DNA from: Pleodorina starrii
Taxonomy: Eukaryota; Chlorophyta; Chlorophyceae; Chlamydomonadales; Volvocaceae
DNA: 64,000 nt
Direction of reading: 5' to 3'
Assembly (NCBI GenBank): GCA_030267565.1
Contig: BRXU01000019.1
Location: 1,600,501 to 1,664,500 of the forward strand
This document shows positions 11,658 through 23,450 of the stretch, in pieces (positions within the stretch are counted from its first letter, which is position 1; each line of letters begins with the position of its first letter). The notes under the pieces are model-generated. The model was not told the DNA's origin. It saw only the letters and a list, made by a program, of their open reading frames with translations, and searched no databases. Position numbers and translations under genes: made by a program.

Positions 11658-14553
11658 AGGGGTTGGGGGGTTGCGGGTAGGTGCCGGGGCCAGGGTGAGG
11701 GGGGAGCTTTCTCGTGTCGTCGTGTGTGAGGGTGCGGTAACGTGGGTGGGGAATGAGTGATGGGTGGTGGATGGTGGTGGTGGCAGGAGTGGTGATGCAA
11801 GCTGCTGCAGGGTGAGAGAACGGAGGCTTTGTGAAGGGACGGCTTTTTGACTCGAGTGGACGGACCGACAGATGGACTGGCGAGGGGGTGCAGGACACCG
11901 CAGTGTGGTGGTGCTCCGCTGCCAAGAGTCCTATTGGCGGGGTGGGGTTCAGACAGCGCAGCCGAAGCTGCTCGGTTGCGGTTGTTGTTGGTGGTGGTGG
12001 CGATGGTGTTACGAGTGGCTCTAGACCCTTGGTAGGGTACCTAGCTCGGTGCGGTGGCCCCGGTGGGGTGCCGCGTGGTGCGACCGCCACGGTGTGACCG
12101 ACATTCCTGCTAAGCGCGGAAGGAGGACGCATTTGCATCGCTTATCTAGGTTGTGTGCATGCATGACAAGCAGCCGCGCCACTGTGTTCTGTCCTTCGAT
12201 GCCGCGTCATGGGGCGCATCGGGTGGCCGGGAGGTGGGGGTGTGGATCGGTGCCGCCCCGCCCTTCCCCCTGCTGGTGGCTGGTTGCGTAACCGTGATGG
12301 GTCGATGGCGTGTGCTTGGACTGGTGGCACGTGTCTGTTGGGCGGCTCGTGGTCATAAGACACGCACCGGATTGCCAAGTTCGCCGAATAAACAGCGCAG
12401 AACCGCGCGCGTGTGGGTGTGCGTGTGGCCTGTGACTCTGCGTAGCCTCTTGACGTGACGCTTCATTGGGCATGACATTCCGAACCGGCGTGTCGGGATG
12501 GTGGGCATGACCCTACCCGATGGCCCTGCTCCGGTCTCTTGCTTGCCGTGAGTTTTTGGTCGTCGTTTTGTTCACATGCATTCATAGAGGAGCATGTGAT
12601 CACGTGTGATCACACAGCCAGGGCAGGCCGCATGTGCGTTGCAACTGGCATTTCAAGTTATGTTCGTGGCTAGGTGTGGCGTACGACTCCAGACTCCCAT
12701 CCCAGTCGGGGACATAGCGACATAGGTTTACGCGCAGGTGGAAAGTGGTAATTGTGCGTTCGCGATGCAATGGGGCCATGGGGGCAATGGTAAAAGTCTC
12801 CACTGCAAGAGCGCCCAGGATGGTTGCCGTGCGCGTCTTGAGGATCTGGAGCGATCGTCCGATAGATGGAAGCCATGTTACAGGCCCCTGAGGCGCCAGT
12901 AGTAGTAGTAGTAATCAATCGCAGTGAGAAAAAATGAGAGCTCATTGGTCCACGAAAATATCGTGAGGCAGAGGAGCCTGTCACCACACGAACCCTTCCA
13001 GACACGTTCATGGAACTGTCGGAATGGCTGCACCTTGGCAGCAACGGAAACATACGGGAAGCCCTACAACATCAAAGAGGGGGACCAGATGGGGATTAGC
13101 GAAGACAGAGACCTCGCTCACGGAGTAATAAAGAAGCAGCAGTACGTGCGAGCACGAGAGCGTGCAGGAAACACCGCAACGCGTGCCTAATCATGGGCAG
13201 TCGAAATCTAGGCCATCCTTTTCGAGGAGTTGGTTTCAGGACGCGCCGACACTGGCGAGGTGAATGATCCCCTACAGTCGTGCACAATACCCGCAATAAT
13301 AACTAATGATTGGTAAACTTGGTCAACCCGCCCGTCTTGGTCTCTCGTCCTCTCACGCCAGCTTCCATCATCGCCGTAACGACACATCCCGGACGACCGG
13401 GCCTTCCGCACAGGCTTGTACACCAACGGAGACTCCAGCTTGTATACCAACCAGGCTTGCCTGCCGACGGCCGGCAAACTGGACGTAAACCAGCGGACAA
13501 ACCAAGCCCCCCTTAGATGAATCGCGACACCGCTCGCGAGGCCTCCAGATCCCCTACACAAACAACGCGGCATTATCAACCCAACCCTAAGATTAGTAGT
13601 TGCTGAACGGCCGGGACTATCAAACAACTGCTCATCCAACGCCAAACCCTAAGGCACCAACGTTAAACATCTGGCCGGCTCGGCTCTTTAACAAACAAAT
13701 GACGGCACGCACCGTCGCCCAGCCCTCACCTAATGCGGCGTGCTGATGCAGCGGTTCACACGCCTGGGGCATACCTCAAGATACAAAATACCGACCACAC
13801 AAACCGGCTGGTGACGTGCCAACACGACGCCCGATTGGGTATCCACTACCCCCGACTGCTGCCTCCTTCCGTCCTGGGCCTCTGCCATTGGGCCACCCGC
13901 ACATTCAGGACTGGCCCATCCTTGCGAGATTAAACATGCCATCTTCGGACCCCGCCGAAGCCCCAACCCCCGAGCCACCTGCACTCTTCGCCACCGCTGC
14001 CACGCGCTATGTTTAGACCATGTCTTATTATCCTTAAGCTAGGACAAAGCCTAGCTGGCCTGCTGTGGTGCATGGTCCCAGGCATCCGGGAACGACGCCA
14101 CGGCTGATGCACGACCCGGTGGCATGGTAGCTCGTCACAAACGCACATAGGCAACAAGCAGCAGGCACGGCGCAACCGCAGGCGATTATGCCACCATCTC
14201 TAGAACATCCATCAAATCCATGCAGCAGCTTTCACAGCATCAACAGGGCGCTCTGCAGACCTCGAGAATGAGAGCATCCGAGCGGAACACCGAGCAATTC
14301 AAGGGAGGATTTCTGCCGACCGCCTTCCTCAGAAGACTGCCCAGATCCCGCAACCCGCACAAGCCATCGAATCACACCACAGATCGCCACAGACCAACAA
14401 ACCAGCCCCGCGTAGCTTTCGCGCCGTATCATCATCCGCTCCTACCAAAGGCTACGCGCTGCAGATCCTAAACACAAGCACAAACTGCGTCAGCCCTTGC
14501 CCCAAAAACGTTAAGCCCTCAACGCAGGTCTCACAAGCCACCTATCGAGCCGC
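11658..14553. other. No convincing gene; 3' flanks of two convergent genes
   Basis: The start must hold the ubinuclein 3' UTR and the end the 3' UTR of the minus-strand coiled-coil gene. The open frames here lack GC-rich third positions and recognisable motifs. The part from about 12600 is less GC-rich than the genes. A TTACA (minus-strand TGTAA) occurs at 12878-12882 but is far from the upstream stop. No transposon protein, tRNA or terminal repeat was recognised. Confidence 0.5.
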
Positions 14554-15729
14554 CTACAGAGGCAGCCAGCCCGCCCTGCGGTGCTTCACGAGCTCCCTGT
14601 GATTCTGCAGACAGAACCTGCGCCAGTCGCGCAGCTCCTCCTCCAGCTGCTCCGCGCGGTACTGGACATCGGCCAGCTGGTCAGCTAGCCGCTGCGCCTG
14701 GCGACTGCTGAACAGCAGCGCGGTGTGGACCCGGTCCGTGCGCCGCCGCTCCGCCACCAAAAGCGGATGCAGCTCGGGCGGGCAGTCAAGCGCCCTGTCA
14801 GCCTGCTTGCCGTTGCCCAGCGAAGGGGCCGGTGCCGTGCCATCGGGTGCCGCCGCCGGCCCGGCGATGGACACCGCGGGCGTCGGCTGCAGGTGCGCCG
14901 TCAGGACAGGCCGCTCCTCTGGGAGGGACACCGCCTGCAGCTCGCTGGAGAGGCTGCGTGCCGGGGGCAACGCTTCGTGGGAGTGTGGGGGCGTGTCAAG
15001 CCGCAGCAGCGGAACGTCCTGCACCTCGTCCTCCGCGGGTTGAAACAAGCCGGCACCAGCGAGGGACAGGCTTGACAGCAGCAGGGCTGGCGCCGCCGAG
15101 TATTCCACGTCGTCCTCATCGCTGATTGCTGATGCCGAGGACGGCCGTCGCCCTTGCTGGCCTTGCAACCCGAGCGGCGAGTCTCCGCCTTCGACAACAG
15201 GCTGAGGCGACGCGTGCGCCTCGCGCAACCGACTCAGCTCTGCACGCAGCCCAGACAGCTCCGCCTCTTGCGCTTGCATTTGCCGCCTCAGTTGTTGGTT
15301 TTCGATGCACTGCTCCCGCAGCACCTGCTCCAGCCACTGCGTGTGGGAGCTGGTGCCGCTGCTCGGCGGCGTATCGACGCAGGGTGTCGCCGCTCCCAGG
15401 ACAGTCGTCGCCGACAGCGCGGACAAGGCCCCAGGACCGCTGCATCCAATTACACTCAGGAAGCGGTTGCCCCGTACCGCGGGCATGGGCATGGAGTTGC
15501 CCGAGTACGGGGACGGCTCATCGCTTTCAAAGCTGCAAGAACGCCGTGCGAGGCTGATATCGGACGAGTTTTCTGGCCGCACGACCACAGAGGGCTGTCC
15601 GTAGCAGTGGGCCCCGCCAGTGGGCAGGTTGTCGACAGCGAGCGGGCTGTAGGAGTTGGCGCAATCCCCAGCGCCATTTGGCGTGGCTGGCTCTCCGAGA
15701 AGAGACGCTGGGACACGTGACCTGTACAT
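14554..15729 (-). CDS. Single-exon coiled-coil protein, 391 aa, unknown function
   Basis: The first in-frame ATG is at 15729 (MYRSRVPASLL); an in-frame stop lies upstream at 15784-15786, so the start is fixed. The protein begins with a Ser/Pro-rich region. A predicted coiled coil follows (WLEQVLREQCIENQQLRRQM and on to LSRLREA), then an acidic low-complexity middle. A second helical coiled coil near the C-terminus contains RQAQRLADQLADVQYRAEQL and ends near LVKHRRAGWLPL. There is no signal peptide or transmembrane segment, and no basic region before the first coil, so bZIP is unlikely. GC-rich codon use and uninterrupted length favour a real gene. No family was recognised. Confidence 0.65.
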   Translation of the reverse strand: MYRSRVPASLLGEPATPNGAGDCANSYSPLAVDNLPTGGAHCYGQPSVVVRPENSSDISLARRSCSFESDEPSPYSGNSMPMPAVRGNRFLSVIGCSGPGALSALSATTVLGAATPCVDTPPSSGTSSHTQWLEQVLREQCIENQQLRRQMQAQEAELSGLRAELSRLREAHASPQPVVEGGDSPLGLQGQQGRRPSSASAISDEDDVEYSAAPALLLSSLSLAGAGLFQPAEDEVQDVPLLRLDTPPHSHEALPPARSLSSELQAVSLPEERPVLTAHLQPTPAVSIAGPAAAPDGTAPAPSLGNGKQADRALDCPPELHPLLVAERRRTDRVHTALLFSSRQAQRLADQLADVQYRAEQLEEELRDWRRFCLQNHRELVKHRRAGWLPL

Positions 15730-15890
15730 GCGTTCCAACGGAGTGCAGAAACCGTAACCCCCACCATCCGTTGGACGGTTGCGTCATGATAAAGGAACGT
15801 TTATGCCAACCGGTGCAGCACCGCGGCGGCTCGAGATACCGATGCGCACTTTCAGAGCAGGTAGACAAGGTAGACAGTTTAGCGAAGTAA

Positions 15891-16094
15891 ATGGCGCGTT
15901 CAAACTCGAAGCAACGACGTGTTGCACTGAAAGCCACTGCTCACCGAACAGAGGCTGCGCCTCCAAAAAAGTCCACCAGAGCAGCGGCGTCCGCATACTC
16001 CTGCCCGAAGGAAATTGACGACTTACTCAAAATTACACCCGCCTCGCCGTTCCTGTGCAAAGGGGGTGGCATGTTGGCGCAAGAACAATCGTGA
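15891..16094 (+). CDS. Doubtful small ORF, 67 aa
   Basis: An ATG at 15891 opens 67 codons with a Lys/Arg-rich N-terminus (MARSNSKQRRVALKATAHRT) and a plausible C-terminal half (CPKEIDDLLKITPASPF). It starts 161 bp from the divergent coiled-coil gene. It could be a small protein, a first exon whose continuation I cannot place, or chance. No relative was recognised. Confidence 0.25.
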   Translation: MARSNSKQRRVALKATAHRTEAAPPKKSTRAAASAYSCPKEIDDLLKITPASPFLCKGGGMLAQEQS

Positions 16095-16901
16095 ATGGCA
16101 GAGAAGGCTTTCCACAACAATTTGACGAGGCAACTGTTTGAGTCGAGGCCTTCCTGGCGTCACCGGGCAACCTGCTAACTCACCCCAAGGCACACAGCGG
16201 CAACTCGCAATCTTCATTTTTGCAAGATCGGGTGCTGCTGTAGCCTGCTTTTTCGGCACCCGCGAGCATGCCGGACGCGGGGGTCGAGGTGGTTTGCAAT
16301 AAGGCAGACGTGTTGGTATGTTTGACCTTTAGTCCAAGAAACCAAGTACAATTTATATGTATATATAAGAAGGACAAGACACATATGAGAACGCTGAGCA
16401 GGCTTTGAGGCCAGGGTTCACCATGACTGCACTGTAGTACCGGAAGAATCAAACGGCATCATTCCGAGGTGCATCATTTCGAGGACATTTTACAAATGAC
16501 CAGCTCATCTCCCCTAAAGTTATGCCGTGGAATAACCCAAGTCCAGCCTCATCCGTGTCGGTTAGTTGCCGCAGTCCGTGCACGGGCGTACTCCACACGA
16601 CTCAGAACTCCTAAACCACATCGCTCGCAGCCCTGTGCGCGTACACTCCTCTCAATTAGCACCGGACCAAACGCCGCATCTTCACAAGCACACCAGACAC
16701 CTCGCGCCTCGAAGCTGACCCCACGCACCCGCCTGGACAGCGTTGCGTCGCCCGGCGACTCGCACCCCGCACGCTCCCAGCCCCAAAACCGGCAATCCCG
16801 CCATCCGTCTTCTCCATCCCTCCACCCCACCCAACCCAACCCAACCCAACCCCCACCCACCCACACACCCCAACGTCCCCCAACCTCTCGCTCCGCTCCG
16901 T
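16095..16901. other. Flank holding the PIG-Q 3' UTR
   Basis: No gene is seen. The right half should be the 3' UTR of the minus-strand PIG-Q gene. An AT-rich patch with TATATGTATATATAAG lies near 16354-16370. Confidence 0.45.
16490..16494 (-). promoter_or_regulatory. Candidate TGTAA polyadenylation signal for PIG-Q
   Basis: The minus strand reads TGTAA about 410 nt after the PIG-Q stop. TGTAA is the usual polyadenylation signal of chlamydomonad nuclear genes. Confidence 0.45.
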
Positions 16902-19900
16902 TCATCGCCCGCCCCAAAGCCACCGCAGCCTGGCCGCCACCCCGCCGGCCGCCTTTCTCCTCTCCCGCCGCTGCTCCTCCCCCTCGACCGCCCCCGCCCC
17001 CGCCCCCGGGAGGTCGCCCCAGCCGCCCCGCAACCCGCGCGCCACCCACGTCCCCACCACGGCCCCCCAGGGCAGCGGCACCGGCTCCACCACGAAGACC
17101 ACACCGCCGCCGCCGCCGCCACCGCCAGCGGCCCGAGCACCACGCGAGCTGCACCCCGCCGCGCCGCCGTCGCGCGCCGCCGCGCCCTGCCCCTCCGGGC
17201 CCCCAGCCGCCGCTGGCGTGCCGCCTGCCGGTGCCGCGCCGGTGGGGATGCAGTGCACCATGATGTCTGGACCTGCGTCCGCGGCGACAGCCACAGCCAA
17301 GGGGGTGCGGGCAGGTGAGGTGTCCGGTGCCGCCGCTTCGTTTGGGCCGCTGGCGCTTGGCCCCGGTTCGCCACCGCTACCGTGGGAAAGCCCGCGACCC
17401 TCAGGAAGCGACACGACATCTTGTCTGTCTGCGTGGTGTCGACATACAGGTATCCGCATCATCGTGGAATGGGCGCAGTGTGGTGCTCCGAAGAAACCCC
17501 TGCCTTGGCCCCCTTGCGTCTACCTCTACCTCTACCTGAACCTGGGAGACTTAAGGTTTTAGGGTTTAGGGTTTTAGGGTTTCCTGGGGAGACTCTCCTT
17601 TTCGGCGGAGTTCTTTTTCTGGCAGTCTGTGGTCGCGCTTCTCGCGCGCCTGCGTGCACGCACCCACACGCCCAGGTCCGCCCTCCCGGCCACCCACGAT
17701 GCGCATCATCGTGGAGTGCTTTAATAGCGGAGTGGAGCAGGGGTTCGCGCGGGTGTGTTTCGCGAGGCAGAGCAGGTGCGGAGGTGGGGATGTGCCCAGT
17801 GAGTCAGGGCAGGGTGGCGGCAATGCGGCCGCAGTGCGGTCGCTGTGGGGTCATCCCCACCCCCAACCTCCCCATGTCGCGCCCCGCCTCTAAACCCTAA
17901 AACCCAAACCCATAAAACCCCTAAACCCACACCACCACACCCCTCATCCTCCATCCCCCCGCCTCACCTCACCTCACAGCGCATCGGTCCTGTTATGATT
18001 CCTGTACCTTTTGTGTTTCTCCGTCTCGCCTCGACCTCCCCCCCCCCGCCCCTCCTCCCCACTCCCGCTCACCTCGCGCCCGCTCGCTCCCCCATCGCCC
18101 CCTTCCCCCCTTCCCCCCGCGCCTACGGAACCCACCAACCCCCCGAACCGCCCGCCCGCCCGCACACACACACACACACGCACCCGCAAAGTCCAGCGGC
18201 CGCAGCGCCCTCCACGTCAGCGTAATCACCGGATTGTCCCGCAGCGCCCCCGCCGCCGCCGCCAGGCCCGCCCGGACCGCCGCCGGCAGCCCCCACGCCG
18301 CCACCGCCAGCGCCCTCCAAGCTGCTGCGGTTGGCAGCAGGGCCAGCAGCGGCACCCCCAGCAGCACCCCCACGATCAGCTGCTCGATCACCACCTCGTC
18401 GCCCGACTGAGAAGCGGGAAGGAGGGAGAAGATGAGGGAGGGGGTTAAGAATCGGGGGGGAGGGAGGGAGAGGGGCGAAAGGGATAAGGTAACACCGCAG
18501 TTGCAGGTTGGGCGAGCAATGGCAGGACTCAGGCCCCCGGGGCTCAGGCCCCGTTCGCCAACGCCGTCCCCGTTCCGTCGCTGCGGCATCTTTTTCTTAT
18601 CCCTCCCTTCCCACTTCCCCCTCTCCTTCACCCTCCACTCACCCCTGGATCCGGTGCCAGCCCCAGCAAGCTCTCCAGCCGACTGATGGGAAGCAGTGGA
18701 CGCGGGCCCCCGCCCTCGCCCCCGCCCTGGCCCTGGCGTCTGGCTCCCGCCGCTGCTGCCCCCCGGTGGAATAAGCTGCTCAATGAGCCGCGGTCCCGCC
18801 ACCGCCGCCGCCGCTGAGCGCCCGGTGCTGCTGTCGGCGCCGGCCCTGCGGCGGCCCCTGCTGCTGCTGCTGGCTCCCTGGGCAACACCTCCGCTGCGCC
18901 TGCAGCCCCTGCAGCCCCTGCCACCGGCGGACCCTCGCACAAAGAGGAAGACAGCGGCTCCGGGCCCTGGGGTTGCCGCTGCTGGTCGCGGTGGTGGCTC
19001 CGGTGGCGGGTGCCGCGCCTCTGCTGCCTGCCCCGCATGAGCTGCCAGGCGGTCCCCAGCCAGGCCAGGTGGCGGCGCAGCAGCTCCCCGCTTAGCGCCG
19101 CCTGCAGCCCCAGCGGCAGCACACACGCCGCCAGCAGCAGGTCGTGAGCCACCGACAGACCGCCGCCCAGACCTGCAGCAGCAGCAGCAGATGTGGGGGG
19201 GGGGAAGCAGGGGGGCCAGTAAAGATGAGACCGCAGCGGTGGAACGACGGCGGCGCTGGCGAACGGAGCTGGGCATTACTTGATCCTCCTGACCTGCAGC
19301 AGGGGGGAGGGGACCACCACCACCACCACCACCACCACCATTACCACATTATCATCATCAGCACGCGCACAGCCGCCTCGGCCACCTCTACCGGGTAGGT
19401 GTTATGTGGTGCCAATGGTGGTCACATACACCCAACCAGGGTCGCGAAGCCAGGCCGCCATGCCCACCGCCAGAACCCCCTGCCCCCCAGTAGTCCAGAA
19501 ACACGCCCACACCCACGTCCCCATACCCCCAGGTGCCCTGTGGCCCGCAGCCCCCACCTCCTGGGCGGTATCGTGATTCCTAACACCCTCCCCCTCCCCC
19601 TTCCCCGCACACATACATACACACATCCACCCCTCCTGCCGTGGCCTCACCTCCCACAGCGAATCCCGCCGCCAGCAGCCCCACCGCCGCGCCGCCGCAG
19701 CGCCGCCAGCCCCACCTGGCTGCCGCCGCCGCCGCCGTCAGTCCGCCGTGCGCCGCGGTGCCCATCAGCGCACAGAGCTCCCCGTGCAGCTTGACGCCGG
19801 CGGGGGTGGCGGTCATCAGCCTGGGTGTGTGTGTGGAGAGGGGAGGGGCGGGGAGGGGGCGGAGGAGCGGGCGGGCGGGTGGGCGTGGAATCTCGCGGCA

Positions 19901-22900
19901 AGCTCGGAGGAGAGGGAGGGAGAGCGAGGGGGAGGTGGCATTGAGTGTGCCATGCGAGGTTGGGACTGGTTGCAGCCGTTATCAGATACCCCAAAATAGG
20001 GAACCAAAGGAAAGACGCATTGAGCCCCCCACACGTAACGGAGTCTGGAAGTCACCCCCCCCCCCACACACACACACATCCACTTCCACTTCCACGACCC
20101 TCCTCACCAGTCGTACTGCTCCCGCAGCAGTCGCTCCGCCGCCGCCGCCGCGCCCTCCACCGCCGCCATCAGCGTCGCCCGCCGCCGCCACACCGCCGCC
20201 GCCACCGGCGGCCCAGCCACCAACTGCGCCACCAGCGACAGCACCAGGCAGGCAGCAGCCACCGCCGCCAGGCCGCGAAGCGGCGCCGCCGCCGGCGCCG
20301 CCGCCGCCTCCGGCCCCGAACCGCACCACGCCCCACCGCCGCCGCCGCTGTTTCCACCGCCGTCAGCCACCTCCCCAGCTCTCCCGTCCGCCCTCACCGA
20401 TGGTCCAATGCTGCTGTGACTGTTGCTGCTGCAGGAGTGCACCCGCTGTCCTGAGGAGGCAGCGCCACTGCCGCTCCGCTGCCCCTGGCGGCCAGCGGCG
20501 ATGCCGGCGTCGACCGCCGTGGAAGCTCTACCCGGCTGGGATGCGGCGGAGGGGGCGGCGCGGGGGCCTGACGGCGGAGGGACAGGCAGCAGGCCGGGCC
20601 CCGCCTCCGCGGGGTCTTCCGCCCCCTGGCGCCCGAGGAGGCGGAGGCGGAGGCACGTCCAGCCGGTTGGCCCGGCGGCGGCTGCGGGGCGGCGGCGCGT
20701 ACTGCCGTACAAGTCGTGCAGGGCGCCGACGCAGGCCACCATGTGCTGGATGTGGCGGGCTGGGAGCGCCGAGGGGGCGGGGAGGGAGAGAGGTGCATGG
20801 ATTGGTCGAAATTGTGGGGGGGGGAGCAGAGAAGGGGTGGGGTGGGGTGGGGGTGAAGGTCAGATCGGATGGGGTCGGGAGGGGGAACGGGTGTCGGGAG
20901 GCGCGGGGGCGCGGGCGGGAGCAGCGGGGGGCGTGGAGTGGAGTGTGGGTGGGCGGCGTTGCCGTGTGAGCGCCGAGCGCCCCCGTGTGCGGTCAGTGCC
21001 ACCGCCCGCCCTGGAGCGCTGCAGCGGGCGGTGCGGGACAAAAGAGGAGCACAAGAGCTGCCTACAGGGGGGCAATCGGTGGGGGCGGTGACGATGGCGA
21101 CGTTGGGCCCAGGACCCCGGCAGCCCCTTACCACCTGGGCATGGGACTGCTCGTCCGCTGCTCACCCGCTGCTGCGAACCCCTCACGCACATTACGTATT
21201 ATGTATATGATAACCCTGAAACCCAATCCAGCCAATTCACCCACCCAGCCACCCACCTGTGGCCGAGTGCCGCACCACGCACCCAGCCGCCCGCTGCAGA
21301 GCCCACGCAGCCAACGCAGGCGGCGGCGGCGATGCTGGCAGAGATCCGCCGCCTCCGCCGCCCGCCGCCTCCGCCGCCACCGCCACGCCCGTTGAGACCG
21401 GTGAGGTGGTGGCGGCGGCAGTGACGGTGGCGGCGGCGGCTGGTGGCGCCGCTGTGCGGCAGTCCGCCTCCTGCCTTAGCCCGGGGTTCCCGCGGGGGCG
21501 AAGGGCCAGGCGCAGCGGCAGCGGATCGGCGTCGGCGCCGTCAGGGGAGGGTGCACCTGGCGACGTCAGACGGCGGCGGCGGCAGCAGCAAGGGGGAGGG
21601 GGCGGAGGGGGTTAAAAGTGCGATGCGTCGTCGTTGGTGCTGGTACTGGCGGCCAAGGCAGTGAGGGGTAAAAAAATCTCGGAAAAAGAATATCGCTGGT
21701 GCCGATATTGGCTCGGTGGGTGGGTGGGTGGTCGGTAGGGGCGCCGCAGCACGGGGAGCAGACGGGGCCGGGTGAGACGGGGCGGGACGGGGGAACGGAG
21801 GACAGGGTCGACGAGTCCGCAACACACCCAACGTCCCACAGAGCCCCCACGTCCGAGAGAGTCCCGGCACGCCGCGCGCCGCGCTTCCAGCCTGGTTGGC
21901 GCGAGCTGGGGGCGCCGAGCCGAGCCGAGCTAGGCGAACTGACTTGCCTCCGAAGCGACATACAGTGACCCCAGCGTGCCACACCCGCCCCCCCGTTCCG
22001 CCCCCCGTTCACTCACCATTGTTCCACCGCTGCGGTGTCTCCCTATCTCCCTATCCCTGTGTACGGCATGCTTTCCGTTGTCAACGCCGCGCGCACCGCC
22101 CGCTGCCCCGCTCACCTGCCCCTCACCTGGCTCCGGAACCGGCGCCGCCGCCCAGCCCGCCGCCGGCCCCGCCTCCGTCCGGGCCACCTGCCGCCACGCC
22201 CGCTGGTCGTACAGGAATACCTGTACGGCACCCAATCACAGACGGGGAATCGCGGCCGGTTTGACGGGCCGTGCTGCTGCTGTCGTTGAGGTTTGTGCCT
22301 CGGGCGGAGAACGCCTGCCCGGGTTGCTTGCGCCTCGGGAGCGGCGAGAGTCACCCGCCCACAGCTGCACCTTTCCTTCCTTCCTTGCCTCCTTCCTTCC
22401 CTCCTTTCTCTCCCTCGTGAAATCTCTCCTGATATCGCAGACACCAGCGGCGGCAGCAGCAGCAGCCGTTTCGCGCTCCAGGGCGCGTCCCTTCAGCGGC
22501 CCGAATGACCGCAGCCTAGCAGCCGCTCAATCGGCCCAAGAGCGAGCTTCATACTTGGGACAACGCAGGCTCGTCCCCCCCTCCCGGGGGCGACTGGCCG
22601 CAGCCTAGTCCGGCGAAGCGGGCGTCTGGCGAAGCTTACCTGAAGCTGCTGCCGCGGGCCGTGGGGGGGCGCGGGATCGACGGCAGCTGTCGCTGGGACG
22701 TCCGTCAAGCGGCCGGCCCAGCGCACGCGCTGGACCCCGAAGAGGATAATCTGGCAGGATGAGCTGGGGTTTGATGGGGGAGGGGGTGGGGTTTCGCTTG
22801 CGCGGCGCGTTGAGGGCGGGCGTGGCGGTTGGGAGAGGGCGGCGCTGCCGGCAGCTGCGGCTGTGGCACCGGGCCCCTCCGCGGGCGACCAAACGACCTG

Positions 22901-23107
22901 AGCGGCGTACTCCGTGGCGTGGAGAGGAATATTACATGGCTCATGGTGGAGTTCGGCGTGCAGGTAGATGTCTAGGCCCTGGCTGTGGGGCCGGCAATGC
23001 GCTCGAGCGGGCAGTGCATTGCTGCAAGTCGCCGTTGCCGACGGCTGCAGCTGCGTCTGGCAGCCCAGCGGCAAGAACAAGCGGATGACGTCCTGGCCTG
23101 GCGGCAT
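16902..23107 (-). CDS. PIGQ: PIG-Q/GPI1 subunit of the GPI N-acetylglucosaminyltransferase complex
   Basis: PIG-Q/GPI1 belongs to the ER membrane complex that transfers GlcNAc from UDP-GlcNAc to phosphatidylinositol, the first step of GPI-anchor synthesis. Eight exons keep phase and give about 987 aa: 22640-23107, 22127-22220, 21257-21556, 20108-20759, 19651-19820, 18643-19172, 18184-18406, 16902-17428. Matches to the family include VFLYDQRAW (human LIFYDQRQV), HIQHMVACVGALHDLYGS, WLMTATPAGVKLHGELCALMG (human [20 protein letters not shown]) and IEQLIVGVLLGVPLLALLPT (human [20 protein letters not shown]). Several hydrophobic segments are visible in the last five exons. Long Ala/Gly/Gln-rich inserts separate the conserved blocks, making it longer than the human protein. 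The C-terminal exon is the least certain. Confidence 0.82.
17557..17582 (+). repeat. Telomere-like TTTTAGGG tract in a PIG-Q intron
   Basis: The tract has three units (TTTTAGGG, TTTAGGG, TTTTAGGG). It lies in the last PIG-Q intron (17429-18183) and reads antisense to the gene. Confidence 0.85.
17891..17930 (-). repeat. Degenerate CCCTAAA-type tract in the same PIG-Q intron
   Basis: The plus strand carries repeated TAAACCC and AAAACCC units. The orientation is opposite to the tract 300 bp to the left. Confidence 0.75.
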
Positions 23108-23450
23108 TTTCACTGCAAATAAAGAGGCCTACAAGCTGCCGTCGGCATGGTTGCGAGCATGCCGCGAGGACCTAAGCCGTAAGCGCTTGAGAGTCACGCG
23201 TGTGGATAGAGTTGGATTGGATGCGCTGCCTGGAGCTGCATTCAAGTGTCGGAAGCTCACAGTGCGCGCCTCGCGCGAAAGTAGGTCATGTGACAGTCGG
23301 TTGTACGGTTCCGACGCGGGAACGAAAGCAGTACGCCTGCTTACGGGAAGAGTCCGAACTGATGGAGCGCTGAAAGTTGTTCATTTAGCAACGTGGATTT
23401 GGCCCTGAGCGGCTCCCGGTGGTCTGCAACAACTGCAACAACTGCAAAAA
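23108..23450. promoter_or_regulatory. Gap between divergent PIG-Q and ACLB genes, probable shared promoter
   Basis: 343 bp separate the PIG-Q ATG (23107, minus) from the ACLB ATG (23451, plus). Triplet-like CAACAACTGCAACAACTGCA lies just before the ACLB start. No TATA box was recognised. Confidence 0.45.
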
